A DNA stretch of 64,000 nt from Trichomonas vaginalis G3 (lineage: Eukaryota; Parabasalia; Trichomonadida; Trichomonadidae): the NCBI RefSeq assembly GCF_026262505.1, contig NC_067206.1, forward strand, positions 37,895,660 to 37,959,659, in the 5' to 3' direction. Positions 8,807 to 16,858 of this stretch are shown here, in pieces. The translations under genes and the position numbers were made by a program. Under the pieces are notes generated by a model. That model saw only the letters and a program-made list of their open reading frames with translations, was not told where the DNA came from and searched no databases. Within the stretch, counting starts at the first letter, position 1. Each line of letters begins with the position of its first letter.

Positions 8807-9614
8807 TAACAGAAAAAGTGACATATATTACTTCATTATTTTTCTGAGTGTTAGGATTAATTAAACCTCTATCTATAACATGCTTTCTCATAGGAAATTT
8901 CTCTCCATATCTTTTTGTCAATATCTCTATAAGTTCTTCTGTATAAGATTTATCACTACTGAAGTAAATAGATGGATAATTAAGGACATCAAAGGTTTCT
9001 ACAGTATCTTTAAGAGTCCATTCATCTCCATACTGTATAGAATAAGTATGGAAGTATGGAGGATCACATATAAAGAAAACATTGGGAAGATCTTTATACT
9101 CATTGAAGAGTATTCTCCAATCTTTATGAACAATAGTTAAACCTTCAAGATAGTCATCTATGTTTTCACCAAATAAGTTAGTATATCTGAGGTATAACAC
9201 TTTCTTCATTAATGTGTCAAGATCATAGTATTTGTATGCTCCAGAATAGAGAAGACGTGAACATAATGTATCCCAGTCTATGTATGGAGCTTTACTTATA
9301 ACTTCTCTGACGATCTCTTTCTGATCAGTAGGAATTTTCTCATCTGGCTTAACATTTATTCTCTCCTTAAGTTCCTTAAGTATTTCATTCGTGTCATGAA
9401 TGTGTTTCAGTCTATCAACGTAGTTATCATAGTCGTTAGCTATGATCGTTGCTTTTGGGAACATAATATGCAACAGATGAGAGATATAGAGAGAACCACC
9501 AAATAGGTCAACGAAGACATAATCCCCTTTGATGTCTTTGAGTATGTCGATAAGATCTTTCCTGATCTTCGACTTATTACCTATGAAAGGTAAAGGAGGT
9601 TTGGTAAAAATCAT
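8772..9614 (-). CDS. DNA N6-adenine methyltransferase (D12 class)
   Basis: This 280-residue protein would transfer a methyl group from S-adenosylmethionine to adenine N6 in DNA. Motifs in order are KPPLPFIGNKSKIRKDL near residues 5-21 (FxGxK, motif X), VFVDLFGGSLYIS near 32-45 (SAM-binding motif I), and the catalytic CDPPY near residue 188 (motif IV). Length and order fit Dam-like D12 enzymes. N6-methyladenine is the main reported DNA modification in T. vaginalis, and enzymes of this kind have been linked to its mobile elements. Element 2 has a paralogue at 44077-44895. The gene sits in a minus-strand group between a small membrane protein (9639) and a basic protein (8519). Upstream is TTTTTATTACCATATAAATG. 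Confidence 0.9.
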   Translation of the reverse strand: MIFTKPPLPFIGNKSKIRKDLIDILKDIKGDYVFVDLFGGSLYISHLLHIMFPKATIIANDYDNYVDRLKHIHDTNEILKELKERINVKPDEKIPTDQKEIVREVISKAPYIDWDTLCSRLLYSGAYKYYDLDTLMKKVLYLRYTNLFGENIDDYLEGLTIVHKDWRILFNEYKDLPNVFFICDPPYFHTYSIQYGDEWTLKDTVETFDVLNYPSIYFSSDKSYTEELIEILTKRYGEKFPMRKHVIDRGLINPNTQKNNEVIYVTFSVNGEEKDQEDNS

Positions 9615-9638
9615 TTATATGGTAATAAAAATAAGTGT

Positions 9639-9809
9639 TTACTTGAGACAATAACCTCTGTTGAGTTTGTAGAACAAGATCAGAAGTACGATCAAGTTCA
9701 AAACAACACAAATGGCTAGGATTGCGTTACCAACAATCTTTGTCTTTTCCCAGCAAGACTTCTTCTTTGGTTCATGTGCTGCTTCGACATCACTGTATGG
9801 CTCGGACAT
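9639..9809 (-). CDS. Small single-pass membrane protein, 56 aa
   Basis: The start at 9809 is MSEPYSDVEAAHEPKKKSCW. A cytoplasm-like charged N-terminus (KKKSCWEKTK) precedes one strongly hydrophobic helix of about 22 residues (IVGNAILAICVVLNLIVLLI), then a short basic tail. It lies about 25 bp upstream of the methyltransferase gene on the same strand. Element 2 also has a small membrane protein (43961-44092) beside its methyltransferase. The association is seen in both elements, but the sequences are not clearly related. A virion membrane or host-membrane role is possible. Confidence 0.5.
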   Translation of the reverse strand: MSEPYSDVEAAHEPKKKSCWEKTKIVGNAILAICVVLNLIVLLILFYKLNRGYCLK

Positions 9810-9843
9810 TAACTTAAAAAGTGTCATGACCACTTCATTTTTG

Positions 9844-10218
9844 ATGAAGTCAACAGCTTATGTCCACTTCCTCCCACAAGCACTTGAGGGACAAGAGAAG
9901 GTCATCATTGACTACCTTCAAGCCACTGAGAAGCTCCAAAAGCTTCAAGATCTCCGCGAAGAGTTCAAGTCCCGCTTGAAACAGGAGAACTTACTGCAGG
10001 AGTACATGCTCATCCTTTATACACTCATTGATGGCTCCCATTTACCATCAGAGTACACTGCAGTTCTTGATGCACTCAAAGATCTTCGCGAACACCAGCC
10101 GATCGGTAAAGAAGCCTTCGAGCTCACCATTGAGCAAGCCATCTTCGCCAAGCACAATGCAAAGAAGCAGATGCTCGAAGCTCTTGACAAGATCAAAAAG
10201 TACGTCGAAAAGTACTAA
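9844..10218 (+). CDS. Helical hypothetical protein with C/G-ending codons, 124 aa
   Basis: I choose the ATG at 9844 (MKSTAYVHFLPQALEGQEKV) because the coding bias (CTC, AAG, GAG, CAC) begins there; the frame upstream overlaps the divergent membrane-protein gene. The protein is all-helical with heptad-like stretches (LQATEKLQKLQDLREEFKSR and a Lys-rich C-terminal helix LEALDKIKKYVEKY). No domain is recognised. The codon style matches highly expressed trichomonad genes and contrasts with neighbouring structural genes. Confidence 0.5.
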   Translation: MKSTAYVHFLPQALEGQEKVIIDYLQATEKLQKLQDLREEFKSRLKQENLLQEYMLILYTLIDGSHLPSEYTAVLDALKDLREHQPIGKEAFELTIEQAIFAKHNAKKQMLEALDKIKKYVEKY

Positions 10219-10246
10219 AAATAATTACTTGAGTAAACGATAAGTT

Positions 10247-10513
10247 TTATTCATTGTTTCTCTTTTCAAGATATTCTTTCATCTTGACGTTATATTTTCC
10301 TAACTCATACAAGAACGTGTAGTATGAAACTTCAACCTCACGATGCTTTTCATACCATTTCATTATGAACATGGTAAGAATTGCTTCTTCGGGATTTGAG
10401 AAGGGATCTTCTTCACCAAATACGTTGTGATGAACTCTCATTGCTTTACCTACAGATATTGGTTCATCTTCCTCAGCAATTAGGTCAAAGAACCTTTGTA
10501 GTCTTTGGCTCAT
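10247..10513 (-). CDS. Hypothetical protein, 88 aa
   Basis: The start at 10513 (MSQRLQRFFDLIAEEDEPIS) is preferred; an in-frame ATG lies four codons upstream. The region before it contains AAAAGTGACATTT, the motif also seen near other small genes. The protein is helical and charged with aromatic residues (FIMKWYEKHREVEVSYYTFL). It lies just downstream of, and co-oriented with, the CCG-motif gene at 10533-11114, probably in the same transcription unit or a tandem arrangement. Function unknown. Confidence 0.45.
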   Translation of the reverse strand: MSQRLQRFFDLIAEEDEPISVGKAMRVHHNVFGEEDPFSNPEEAILTMFIMKWYEKHREVEVSYYTFLYELGKYNVKMKEYLEKRNNE

Positions 10514-10532
10514 TGGAAATGTCACTTTTCGG

Positions 10533-11114
10533 TTAAACGATCACATACTTAAGACATAAATTATACCTACTTATTAACTCAGTATATTGTGCATTATATG
10601 CATACTTAAACTCTTGAGCAATATTGTTCTCATCAATGATTCTGATCTGAGCTATTTTTGAGAAAGGTGGTGGAATACCACAACATGTGATGTCTGGGTC
10701 CAGTAGGTCTATTTCACACTTGAACCCAGTCATTCTGTGAACAACTTCTTCCAAGTCTGGCTTAGGTAGTAAGATCTGATCTTTGCTCACTAAGTTAGAA
10801 AAGAGCTCTTTGTCTTGGTCTAGAAGTATCTTCTGGTATATACTAAGTAAATACTCTTCTACACCAATCCTCGATGAAGTCTCCACAGATCTCGATGAGG
10901 TCAGGTTGGAAGTTAATGGACTTAAAGGAGGAGGATACATTGGTGCTTCTGAGTTCGTAGTTGTTTCCTCTTTTTTTATCTCTGTTGGAGCATCACTTAC
11001 TGTACCAGATGGATAGTTCTTTATCACAATGTTATTAGTTGTTCTTGAATCAACATTGCTTGTTGGTTCAATTGGAAGATTAGCTGCACCATAAAGAATT
11101 GACTTCGATCTCAT
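10533..11114 (-). CDS. Conserved element protein with PDI[TS]CCG motif
   Basis: This 193-residue protein has a low-complexity Ser/Thr/Pro N-terminal half and a conserved C-terminal domain of about 90 residues. That domain contains LDPDITCCGIPPPFSKIAQI and ends in YNLCLKYVIV. The element 2 region 26655-27232 has the same domain (IEPDISCCGVSYNVIDKIYV ... ISLKFIC), so the motif PDI[TS]CCG with a closing beta-strand defines a family shared by both elements. Paired cysteines could bind metal or form a disulfide. No known domain is recognised. The start is about 35 bp from the divergent gene at 11150. Confidence 0.5.
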   Translation of the reverse strand: MRSKSILYGAANLPIEPTSNVDSRTTNNIVIKNYPSGTVSDAPTEIKKEETTTNSEAPMYPPPLSPLTSNLTSSRSVETSSRIGVEEYLLSIYQKILLDQDKELFSNLVSKDQILLPKPDLEEVVHRMTGFKCEIDLLDPDITCCGIPPPFSKIAQIRIIDENNIAQEFKYAYNAQYTELISRYNLCLKYVIV

Positions 11115-11149
11115 TTGTTATGAGTAAAAATTGTTTTATTCTCATATAA

Positions 11150-11503
11150 ATGACGAACATTAACCCAGAGAACAACACAGAATATACTGCAACAGGAGTT
11201 GTTTACAATGATCTAGATCAGATCGTCCAACTCAAAGCCCCAAGAGGAAGGAATTTAATAAGACAACCTCCACCAAAGATATATGTTGATGATGGTAGTA
11301 ATGGGTTCAACTTAGTGTATCATTACTCATATCCTCAATATGCAAAAATTGGGTCTACCCCAAACGTGACAAACCATTATATGAACCTTTATGATGAAGC
11401 AAGGTTTCATGCACCAACGAAGAAAGAACCTGATGCATCAAGATTACATGAATTCGCAGACCATGATGGTTATAGCGATTACTCAATGCCTGTAAGACTT
11501 TAA
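11150..11503 (+). CDS. Hypothetical protein upstream of integrase, 117 aa
   Basis: The start at 11150 (MTNINPENNTEYTATGVVYN) follows TTTTATTCTCATATAAATG. The protein is Asn/Tyr/Pro-rich with little predicted helix (LVYHYSYPQYAKIGSTP), consistent with an extended virion or DNA-associated polypeptide. It lies 13 bp upstream of the integrase gene on the same strand, so the two are probably co-expressed. Function unknown. Confidence 0.5.
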   Translation: MTNINPENNTEYTATGVVYNDLDQIVQLKAPRGRNLIRQPPPKIYVDDGSNGFNLVYHYSYPQYAKIGSTPNVTNHYMNLYDEARFHAPTKKEPDASRLHEFADHDGYSDYSMPVRL

Positions 11504-11516
11504 CGTTAATAAAAAA

Positions 11517-12584
11517 ATGACTGTTGGTAAACAAGAAAAAACTTTAATACAAGAGGATTTGATGCTACCAATATATTCAACTGATATGGGAGCTTATCAA
11601 TTCGATACATTTGAGAATCCTGGTGGAACACCACCATATTTTCTTTTGTTCATCAATGTAAACAGTAGAAAAGGTTATGCGTTCCCAATGAGTGAAAAGA
11701 ACTCAAACAATGTTCTAAGTGCAATGCAGAAGTTCATTTCACAAGCTACAGGTGAAATGAAGCCTACAATACTTACTAGTGATGAAGACCCAGCTTATAC
11801 GACACAAAATGTTCGAGATCTGTTGGTCAGTCATAACATTGAGCACATGACGACACAGAAATACAATCATAACATACTAGGTATTATTAATAGGTTCTGT
11901 AGAACTATTAGAACTATGTTACATATGAAGTTAAACCTCAAAGAAGGTGATAAAACACCACCTTTCACTGCAGATACAATGAGACAAATTATTAATGACT
12001 ACAACACTGAATATCATTCAAGCACACAACAAAAGCCTGATGATTTCACAGAAAAGGATAATGAGGAATATATAAAGAAGCAAAGATTGAAAGAAGAGTA
12101 TGTCAGAAAAAATAACCTTTATAACTTAAGACCTGGTCAAAAAGTTCAAGTCATAGTTGAACCAAGAACATGGGGTAAAGGTAACCAACAAAGAAGACAT
12201 CTTGATCCTTCTTATTATACAGTTGATTCAGTTGATACAAGTGCATACTTGTTAAGAGCAAAAGATGGAAGTGTTGCAAGATATCCACGTTATCAGATAT
12301 GGACAAAAATAGAGCATGGATTAAAGCAAGGAGAAACTTTAGATCAAGGAAGACACGGTGCTGTTAAAAGTATTGATGGTCATGAACTTGTCGGTAATGA
12401 TGTAAAGTATGATGTTACGTTTGAGAACGAAAATACAGGAAAAGTGACAGGTAGAGGTATGCGTGAAGGTAATCCAAACAGGTTGTCACAAATGGAAGTA
12501 CAGTATTGGAGGAAAAATATTAATGAAGGTCATGTTAAAGATATGCCTAGTTTTCTTGAGAAGTATCGTGGGTTTCGAGTTTAG
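11517..12584 (+). CDS. Retroviral-type (rve) integrase of Polinton
   Basis: This 355-residue integrase would insert the linear element into host DNA and generate short target-site duplications. The catalytic-core region opens at about residue 17 with PIYSTDMGAYQFD. It continues with the second-acidic-residue segment TILTSDEDPAYTTQNVRDLL near residues 82-101, and a helix region NILGIINRFCRTIRTML. NDYNTEYHSSTQQKPDDF, the usual end of the core ('YN...H...T...P'), follows. The C-terminal 150 residues are basic and beta-rich (GQKVQVIVEPRTWGKGNQQR), as in the SH3-like or chromo-like tails of this family. The element 2 counterpart is at 40104-41063. The stop region converges on the minus-strand gene at 12547. 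Confidence 0.88.
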   Translation: MTVGKQEKTLIQEDLMLPIYSTDMGAYQFDTFENPGGTPPYFLLFINVNSRKGYAFPMSEKNSNNVLSAMQKFISQATGEMKPTILTSDEDPAYTTQNVRDLLVSHNIEHMTTQKYNHNILGIINRFCRTIRTMLHMKLNLKEGDKTPPFTADTMRQIINDYNTEYHSSTQQKPDDFTEKDNEEYIKKQRLKEEYVRKNNLYNLRPGQKVQVIVEPRTWGKGNQQRRHLDPSYYTVDSVDTSAYLLRAKDGSVARYPRYQIWTKIEHGLKQGETLDQGRHGAVKSIDGHELVGNDVKYDVTFENENTGKVTGRGMREGNPNRLSQMEVQYWRKNINEGHVKDMPSFLEKYRGFRV

Positions 12585-12783
12585 CTTGTAAGTCCTTTAT
12601 TTTTGTTTCATACAATGAGATCTTCCTTCTGATCTGTTCATCATTGAGAGGTTGCTTGACTTTACGGAACTGTACACGTCCGTCTTTCATTGTATGTACA
12701 TAATATCCATCAGGAACCTTACCATCTTTTATATATTCAGTTAACCACTTTTGTTTAGTTGATGCTTTAATGACTTGACTCAT
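12547..12783 (-). CDS. Small basic protein with C-terminal coiled coil, 78 aa
   Basis: It starts at 12783 (MSQVIKASTKQKWLTEYIKD), four bases inside the 3' end of the upstream co-oriented gene, and overlaps the 3' end of the integrase gene on the other strand by 38 bp. A short beta-like segment (YVHTMKDGRVQFRKVKQP) precedes a coiled-coil helix (RKISLYETKIKDLQAKLE). No family is recognised. Its tight packing between genes supports it as a real small gene. Confidence 0.5.
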   Translation of the reverse strand: MSQVIKASTKQKWLTEYIKDGKVPDGYYVHTMKDGRVQFRKVKQPLNDEQIRRKISLYETKIKDLQAKLETHDTSQEN

Positions 12784-13916
12784 TTCTTACTGGATAAATT
12801 TTTATGTTTTTTATCTTTTGACGATTTTTTCTTATCCTTATCTTTCTTCTTGTCCTTGTCCTTCTTTGATTTATCCTTCTTCTTGTCCTTGTCCTTCTTG
12901 GACTTCTCTGCTGCAGGTGGTGTTGGATTCTGTTTGACTTTAGCACTTGGGTCAGGACCTTGTCTTTGAGACTTAGATATAGATTGTTTAGGAGCTGCTG
13001 CTTGTTTAGTTGCTTCAGCTTGTTGTTTAGCTAATTCAGCAGCTTGTTTATCATTCTCTTCTATTTCCTTTGCACCAGTTGCGACTTCATTCTTGAACTT
13101 TTGGAGATTCTCAGCAGCATCCATTACCTTATTCGCTCCTTTAAACAATCCATAAAATTTCTGCCATGGTGATACTGAAGGTATATTTCCACCAATTGCT
13201 GGAGGAACTGATGCTTCAGGAGTTGGAGATGGTGTTTTGTCTGAATTGAGATGCTTTTCTGCTTCAAGAACTTGTGTAGTATTTTTCTCCAGGTATGCTT
13301 TTGCAACCTCCTTAACTTCTGGACGTTCATTATTTACATCCTGTCTTGGTGTTGATGTTTCAGTAGCGTTTTCCTGAGTTACATTAACAACAGGTTGCTC
13401 AACTGCTGAAACATTAGCTGCTTCAGTAATGTTATGAGTAGTTGAAACATTTCCTGATATACCTTCTCCTGTTGGAACTCTTGGAGCAATTGTTGTGATG
13501 TTCGCCATTGCAGGAGTTGGAGTAGGAGTGTCATCAATCTTTCTGTCAGCTTTCGTCGTTTGCGTTGTAGTATTTGTTGTTTCATTACCATATTTTGATC
13601 TTAGTCTGGTAAGCTCTAACTTCATATGTTCTTCAGGATATGCATACTTATTATATTCACCCTTAATATTCTTTTTCCATTCATCGTATTTATCTTCTGC
13701 TGATTTCTTAATTGATGCTAGTCCGTTTACAGCCAATTCATCAGTACCGTTATCAGTAGTCTGGTTATATAAAAGATTAGCAGCTGATCTAATTGTGTAA
13801 TCCGTAAGATTACCAAAACGCTCTATTGTACCTAATGTTGTGTTCTTCAGTTCCTTTCCAATTCCTTGTGCAGCATCTTTGACTAAATCAGCACCCCATG
13901 CACCAAATTGTCTCAC
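12780..13916 (-). CDS. Structural protein frame with Lys/Asp-rich tail
   Basis: An open frame of 378 residues begins MRQFGAWGADLVKDAAQGIG. The N-terminal 100 residues are helical and amphipathic. A long Thr/Asn/Pro region follows (many NTT and TPTP motifs), then an Ala/Gln helix (AAELAKQQAEATKQAAAPKQ) and a highly charged C-terminal 50 residues of KDKKKDKSKK type. No enzyme motif is visible. It lies in the structural gene block next to the large repeat protein at 13925-16420 and the packaging ATPase. The basic tail could bind DNA within virions. A core or tegument-like role is inferred. Confidence 0.45.
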   Translation of the reverse strand: MRQFGAWGADLVKDAAQGIGKELKNTTLGTIERFGNLTDYTIRSAANLLYNQTTDNGTDELAVNGLASIKKSAEDKYDEWKKNIKGEYNKYAYPEEHMKLELTRLRSKYGNETTNTTTQTTKADRKIDDTPTPTPAMANITTIAPRVPTGEGISGNVSTTHNITEAANVSAVEQPVVNVTQENATETSTPRQDVNNERPEVKEVAKAYLEKNTTQVLEAEKHLNSDKTPSPTPEASVPPAIGGNIPSVSPWQKFYGLFKGANKVMDAAENLQKFKNEVATGAKEIEENDKQAAELAKQQAEATKQAAAPKQSISKSQRQGPDPSAKVKQNPTPPAAEKSKKDKDKKKDKSKKDKDKKKDKDKKKSSKDKKHKNLSSKK

Positions 13917-13924
13917 AGGAGCCG

Positions 13925-16420
13925 CTATTGATGGTGAAGGAGATGGAGATGGCGATGGAGTTGGTGATGGTGAAGGAGATGGAGATGGTGAAGGAGATGG
14001 AGTTGGCGATGGTGTTGCTGCTTTCGCCTTTCTATCAGCTTCTTCTTAGCCTTTCTATCTGCTTCTTCTTTCGCCTTTCTATCTGCTTCTTCCTTAGCCT
14101 TACGAGCTTTTTCTTTCTTCTTAAGTTCCTCTAGTTCTTTACGTTCAGCTTCTTCCTTAGCCTTACGAGCTTTTTCTTTCTTCTTAAGCTCCTCTAGTTC
14201 TTTACGTTCAGCTTCTTCTTTCGCCTTTCGTTCAGCTTCTTCCTTAGCCTTACGAGCTTTTTCTTTCTTCTTAAGCTCCTCTAGTTCTTTACGTTCAGCT
14301 TCTTCTTTCGCCTTTCGTTCAGCTTCTTCCTTAGCCTTACGAGCTTTTTCTTTCTTCTTAAGCTCCTCTAGTTCTTTACGTTCAGCTTCTTCTTTCGCCT
14401 TTCGTTCAGCTTCTTCCTTAGCCTTACGAGCTTTTTCTTTCTTCTTAAGCTCCTCTAGTTCTTTACGTTCAGCTTCTTCTTTCGCCTTTCGTTCAGCTTC
14501 TTCCTTAGCCTTACGAGCTTTTTCTTCATAATATTTTGTATACTTATCATCAGCCCAATTACCAAGTGATTTGGCACCTGTTAGTATTCCATTTGCGGTT
14601 GATGTTGCTGTTCTTCCGAGCCATCCCCCTACCGCTGAAGCACCATTGCCAATAGCACTACCAGCATTTAAAATTCCACGACCAATCCATATCCCTGGTT
14701 TTGCCTTTGTATTAAGAGTAAGAAATTCTTCCTTCCTATCTTCAGGTGTAGGATTTGTAACAGTTCTTACAGTATCAACAACAGTGTCAACACTGGTTCC
14801 AATAGCACTACCAACAGCTGTTGCACCAGTTAGAATACCATGGGTAACTAAATCAGTAGCTCTTGAGACAACATTATCACTCGAGGCTTTCTCTGCTGGA
14901 TAGTTTGATCCTTTGTAAGTTCCTGGACCACCTCTATTTGAAGCTTCTCCTTCAACTATTTTCTTCTCTTCTTGTGCTTGTTCTCTGGCAACACTCAATG
15001 CACGTTCTTGTCTTTGAATGTTGTCTTTCTTTAACATGTAACCACCAAGTGTCTGTGGTGGTGTGTTTTTATCTAGTGCAGCATCAATTGCAGCCTTTTC
15101 TTTTCGCTTTTCTTCGTCTAACCAATTTTGAATAGATTCTGCATCAGTTGGTTCAGCTGGAGTTGGAGACGGTGTTGGAGCTTTAGTTGGTGTTGGAGAC
15201 GGTGTCGGAGCTTTAGTCGGAGTTGGAGATGGAGTAGGTGCTTTTGTAGGTGTCGGTGATGGAGTTGGAGATGGAGTTGGAGGTACTGTTGGTTCTGGAG
15301 TTGGTTCAACAGTCGGTGAAGGTGTTGGCGCCTTTGTGATTCTTGGAGTTGGCTCTGGTGTTCTAATAGGGGAAGCAGTTGGTGTATTAGCTCTTTTAAG
15401 AACCTGTGATCTTTCCGCTTGATTTGAATCAGATACTGGGTTAGTTGTACTAGGATGTGATACAGGAGTTATTTTTGGTGTAGGTGTTGGTTTATTTAAT
15501 GTTATACCATGACTACTCGACATTGGTGGAGGACCTGCGTGAGCAGTTTGGTTCAGAGTTGGCGTTGGAGCTACTGTTGGTTCAGGAGTGGGAGTTGGTG
15601 TTGGAGCTACTGTAGGAGTAGGTGTAGGAGTTGGTGTTGGAGTCGACATTTGTTTTAACCTCTCATTATACCAATTCTCCAAATAATAAGCCTCACCCAT
15701 TAAGTTACTCTGTCTTTGTTTTATAGAAAATTCACCTAACAGTAATTCATCATGAATCATTTTCTGCAGCTTTGTCGTGTTTTCTACTTCCTTTATTAGA
15801 ACGCTCGATGTATTCGCCAATCCTCTATATTCCTTAATCATCTTATCTAGTTTGTTCATATTTGGTACTTCCTTTTTCTTCTCAGCGTTAATCTCATTAG
15901 ATCGTTTCTCCAATTCTTCAACTACTTTGTAAAGCTTATTTATCTTGACATGTGATTCCTTTACTTCTCCAGTCCTTGGATCCTTAGGTTCCTTGTATTT
16001 AGCTAATTTCGTCTCTATATATCTTCGTTTAGCGTCATATCCAGGATCACTGGTTCGTAAAGGATGCGAAGGTGGACGAAAATAAGGTATGTAGAAATCT
16101 GGATCATCATTAATAGAAGAACGTGCTTTAAAGTTACGAACCGCGTCTGTAAAAGGGTCTCTACCACGTGCTGTATATGTTGATGTAATCAAAAAGCCTT
16201 CTCTTCTCATTGGGAAATTAATACGACCTTTTTGAACATATTCTTTCTCAAAGTATTGCCTAGCATTGTAATCAAAAGCAAGATCATTATATATATCGCG
16301 CAAAAAATCAAATGTATGCTGCTTGAACTTTTGATCGCTAATTATGGTACGAATTATCGGACGTTCATTCTCCCATTTCTTAACTCGTTCATCAATGAGT
16401 TTCCTCTCTTGTTCACTCAT
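13925..16420 (-). CDS. Large Pro-Thr / coiled-coil structural protein frame
   Basis: An open frame of 831 residues starts at 16420 (MSEQERKLIDERVKKWENER). Residues 1-260 are a charged helical region. TPTPTPTP-type low complexity follows at about 260-430, with a mid-region rich in Gly/Ala (GILTGATAVGSAIGTSVDTV) that could be membrane-active. From about residue 650 come five-plus tandem repeats of a charged helix (KARKAKEEAERK and ELEELKKKE). The element 2 protein at 21309-24092 is built alike: coiled coil, Pro-rich repeats and a charged C-terminal part. The two may be functional counterparts. The upstream TTTTTATGAGGTTTAAATG fits the element promoter pattern. A virion structural role is inferred. 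Confidence 0.5.
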   Translation of the reverse strand: MSEQERKLIDERVKKWENERPIIRTIISDQKFKQHTFDFLRDIYNDLAFDYNARQYFEKEYVQKGRINFPMRREGFLITSTYTARGRDPFTDAVRNFKARSSINDDPDFYIPYFRPPSHPLRTSDPGYDAKRRYIETKLAKYKEPKDPRTGEVKESHVKINKLYKVVEELEKRSNEINAEKKKEVPNMNKLDKMIKEYRGLANTSSVLIKEVENTTKLQKMIHDELLLGEFSIKQRQSNLMGEAYYLENWYNERLKQMSTPTPTPTPTPTVAPTPTPTPEPTVAPTPTLNQTAHAGPPPMSSSHGITLNKPTPTPKITPVSHPSTTNPVSDSNQAERSQVLKRANTPTASPIRTPEPTPRITKAPTPSPTVEPTPEPTVPPTPSPTPSPTPTKAPTPSPTPTKAPTPSPTPTKAPTPSPTPAEPTDAESIQNWLDEEKRKEKAAIDAALDKNTPPQTLGGYMLKKDNIQRQERALSVAREQAQEEKKIVEGEASNRGGPGTYKGSNYPAEKASSDNVVSRATDLVTHGILTGATAVGSAIGTSVDTVVDTVRTVTNPTPEDRKEEFLTLNTKAKPGIWIGRGILNAGSAIGNGASAVGGWLGRTATSTANGILTGAKSLGNWADDKYTKYYEEKARKAKEEAERKAKEEAERKELEELKKKEKARKAKEEAERKAKEEAERKELEELKKKEKARKAKEEAERKAKEEAERKELEELKKKEKARKAKEEAERKAKEEAERKELEELKKKEKARKAKEEAERKELEELKKKEKARKAKEEADRKAKEEADRKAKKKLIERRKQQHHRQLHLLHHLHLLHHHQLHRHLHLLHHQ
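14040..14530 (-). repeat. Coding tandem repeat encoding KAKEEAERKELEELKKKE helices
   Basis: About five near-identical copies of a unit of roughly 84-90 bp encode a charged alpha-helical repeat within the large structural protein. Near-identity at the nucleotide level suggests recent expansion or homogenisation. Confidence 0.85.
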
Positions 16421-16440
16421 TTAAACCTCATAAAAATATA

Positions 16441-16848
16441 TTATCTGCGTATAGTGCCACTAATAGCATTAATCCATGGCATGTCTGATAGTACACGTAC
16501 TGACTGAACTAATGGCTTATGATTGTTCCAAATAGCTCCTCCAATGTATGCGTTATACTTATTGTTGTCAATAGTTTGTTGAGGTTGAACTATAGGTGTT
16601 TCAACAGGCTTGTCTCTACTGAAGTCACCACCAAGAGCTTTATTGAATGCTTTAAGATTCTTCGTTAATGCATTATCTTCACCTAATGTAGTTTTTGCAA
16701 TTCTTTCACCAAGACTACCGATAACACCACCGACTTGACCAACTTGAGGGAAAAGTTTGTTAGCAATGTTAAATCCAGCACCTATTACAAGACCAGGATT
16801 TTTTTTCACCATACCCCATCCAGCTTTAACATAATCGCCAAAACCCAT
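16441..16848 (-). CDS. Small Gly-rich amphipathic protein, 135 aa
   Basis: It starts at 16848 (MGFGDYVKAGWGMVKKNPGL). The N-terminal 60 residues form a Gly/Ala/Val-rich amphipathic region (VIGAGFNIANKLFPQVGQVG); the rest is polar. Element 2 encodes two proteins with the same design, MGLFGALAGVASRFLPAVG at 40086 and MGFFSSIGNFFRRVGRGIW at 43557. Such short MG-starting amphipathic proteins in virion gene blocks resemble membrane-lytic or capsid-cement proteins of adenovirus-like viruses. Sequence homology is not shown. It lies 20 bp from the structural gene start at 16420 and just downstream of the packaging ATPase. Confidence 0.5.
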   Translation of the reverse strand: MGFGDYVKAGWGMVKKNPGLVIGAGFNIANKLFPQVGQVGGVIGSLGERIAKTTLGEDNALTKNLKAFNKALGGDFSRDKPVETPIVQPQQTIDNNKYNAYIGGAIWNNHKPLVQSVRVLSDMPWINAISGTIRR

Positions 16849-16858
16849 TTATTTCTTC

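Noticed and set aside
14571-14903. Plus-strand frame opposite the large structural gene
   Set aside because: Antisense shadow; the minus-strand frame has repeats and a start context that fit the element's genes.
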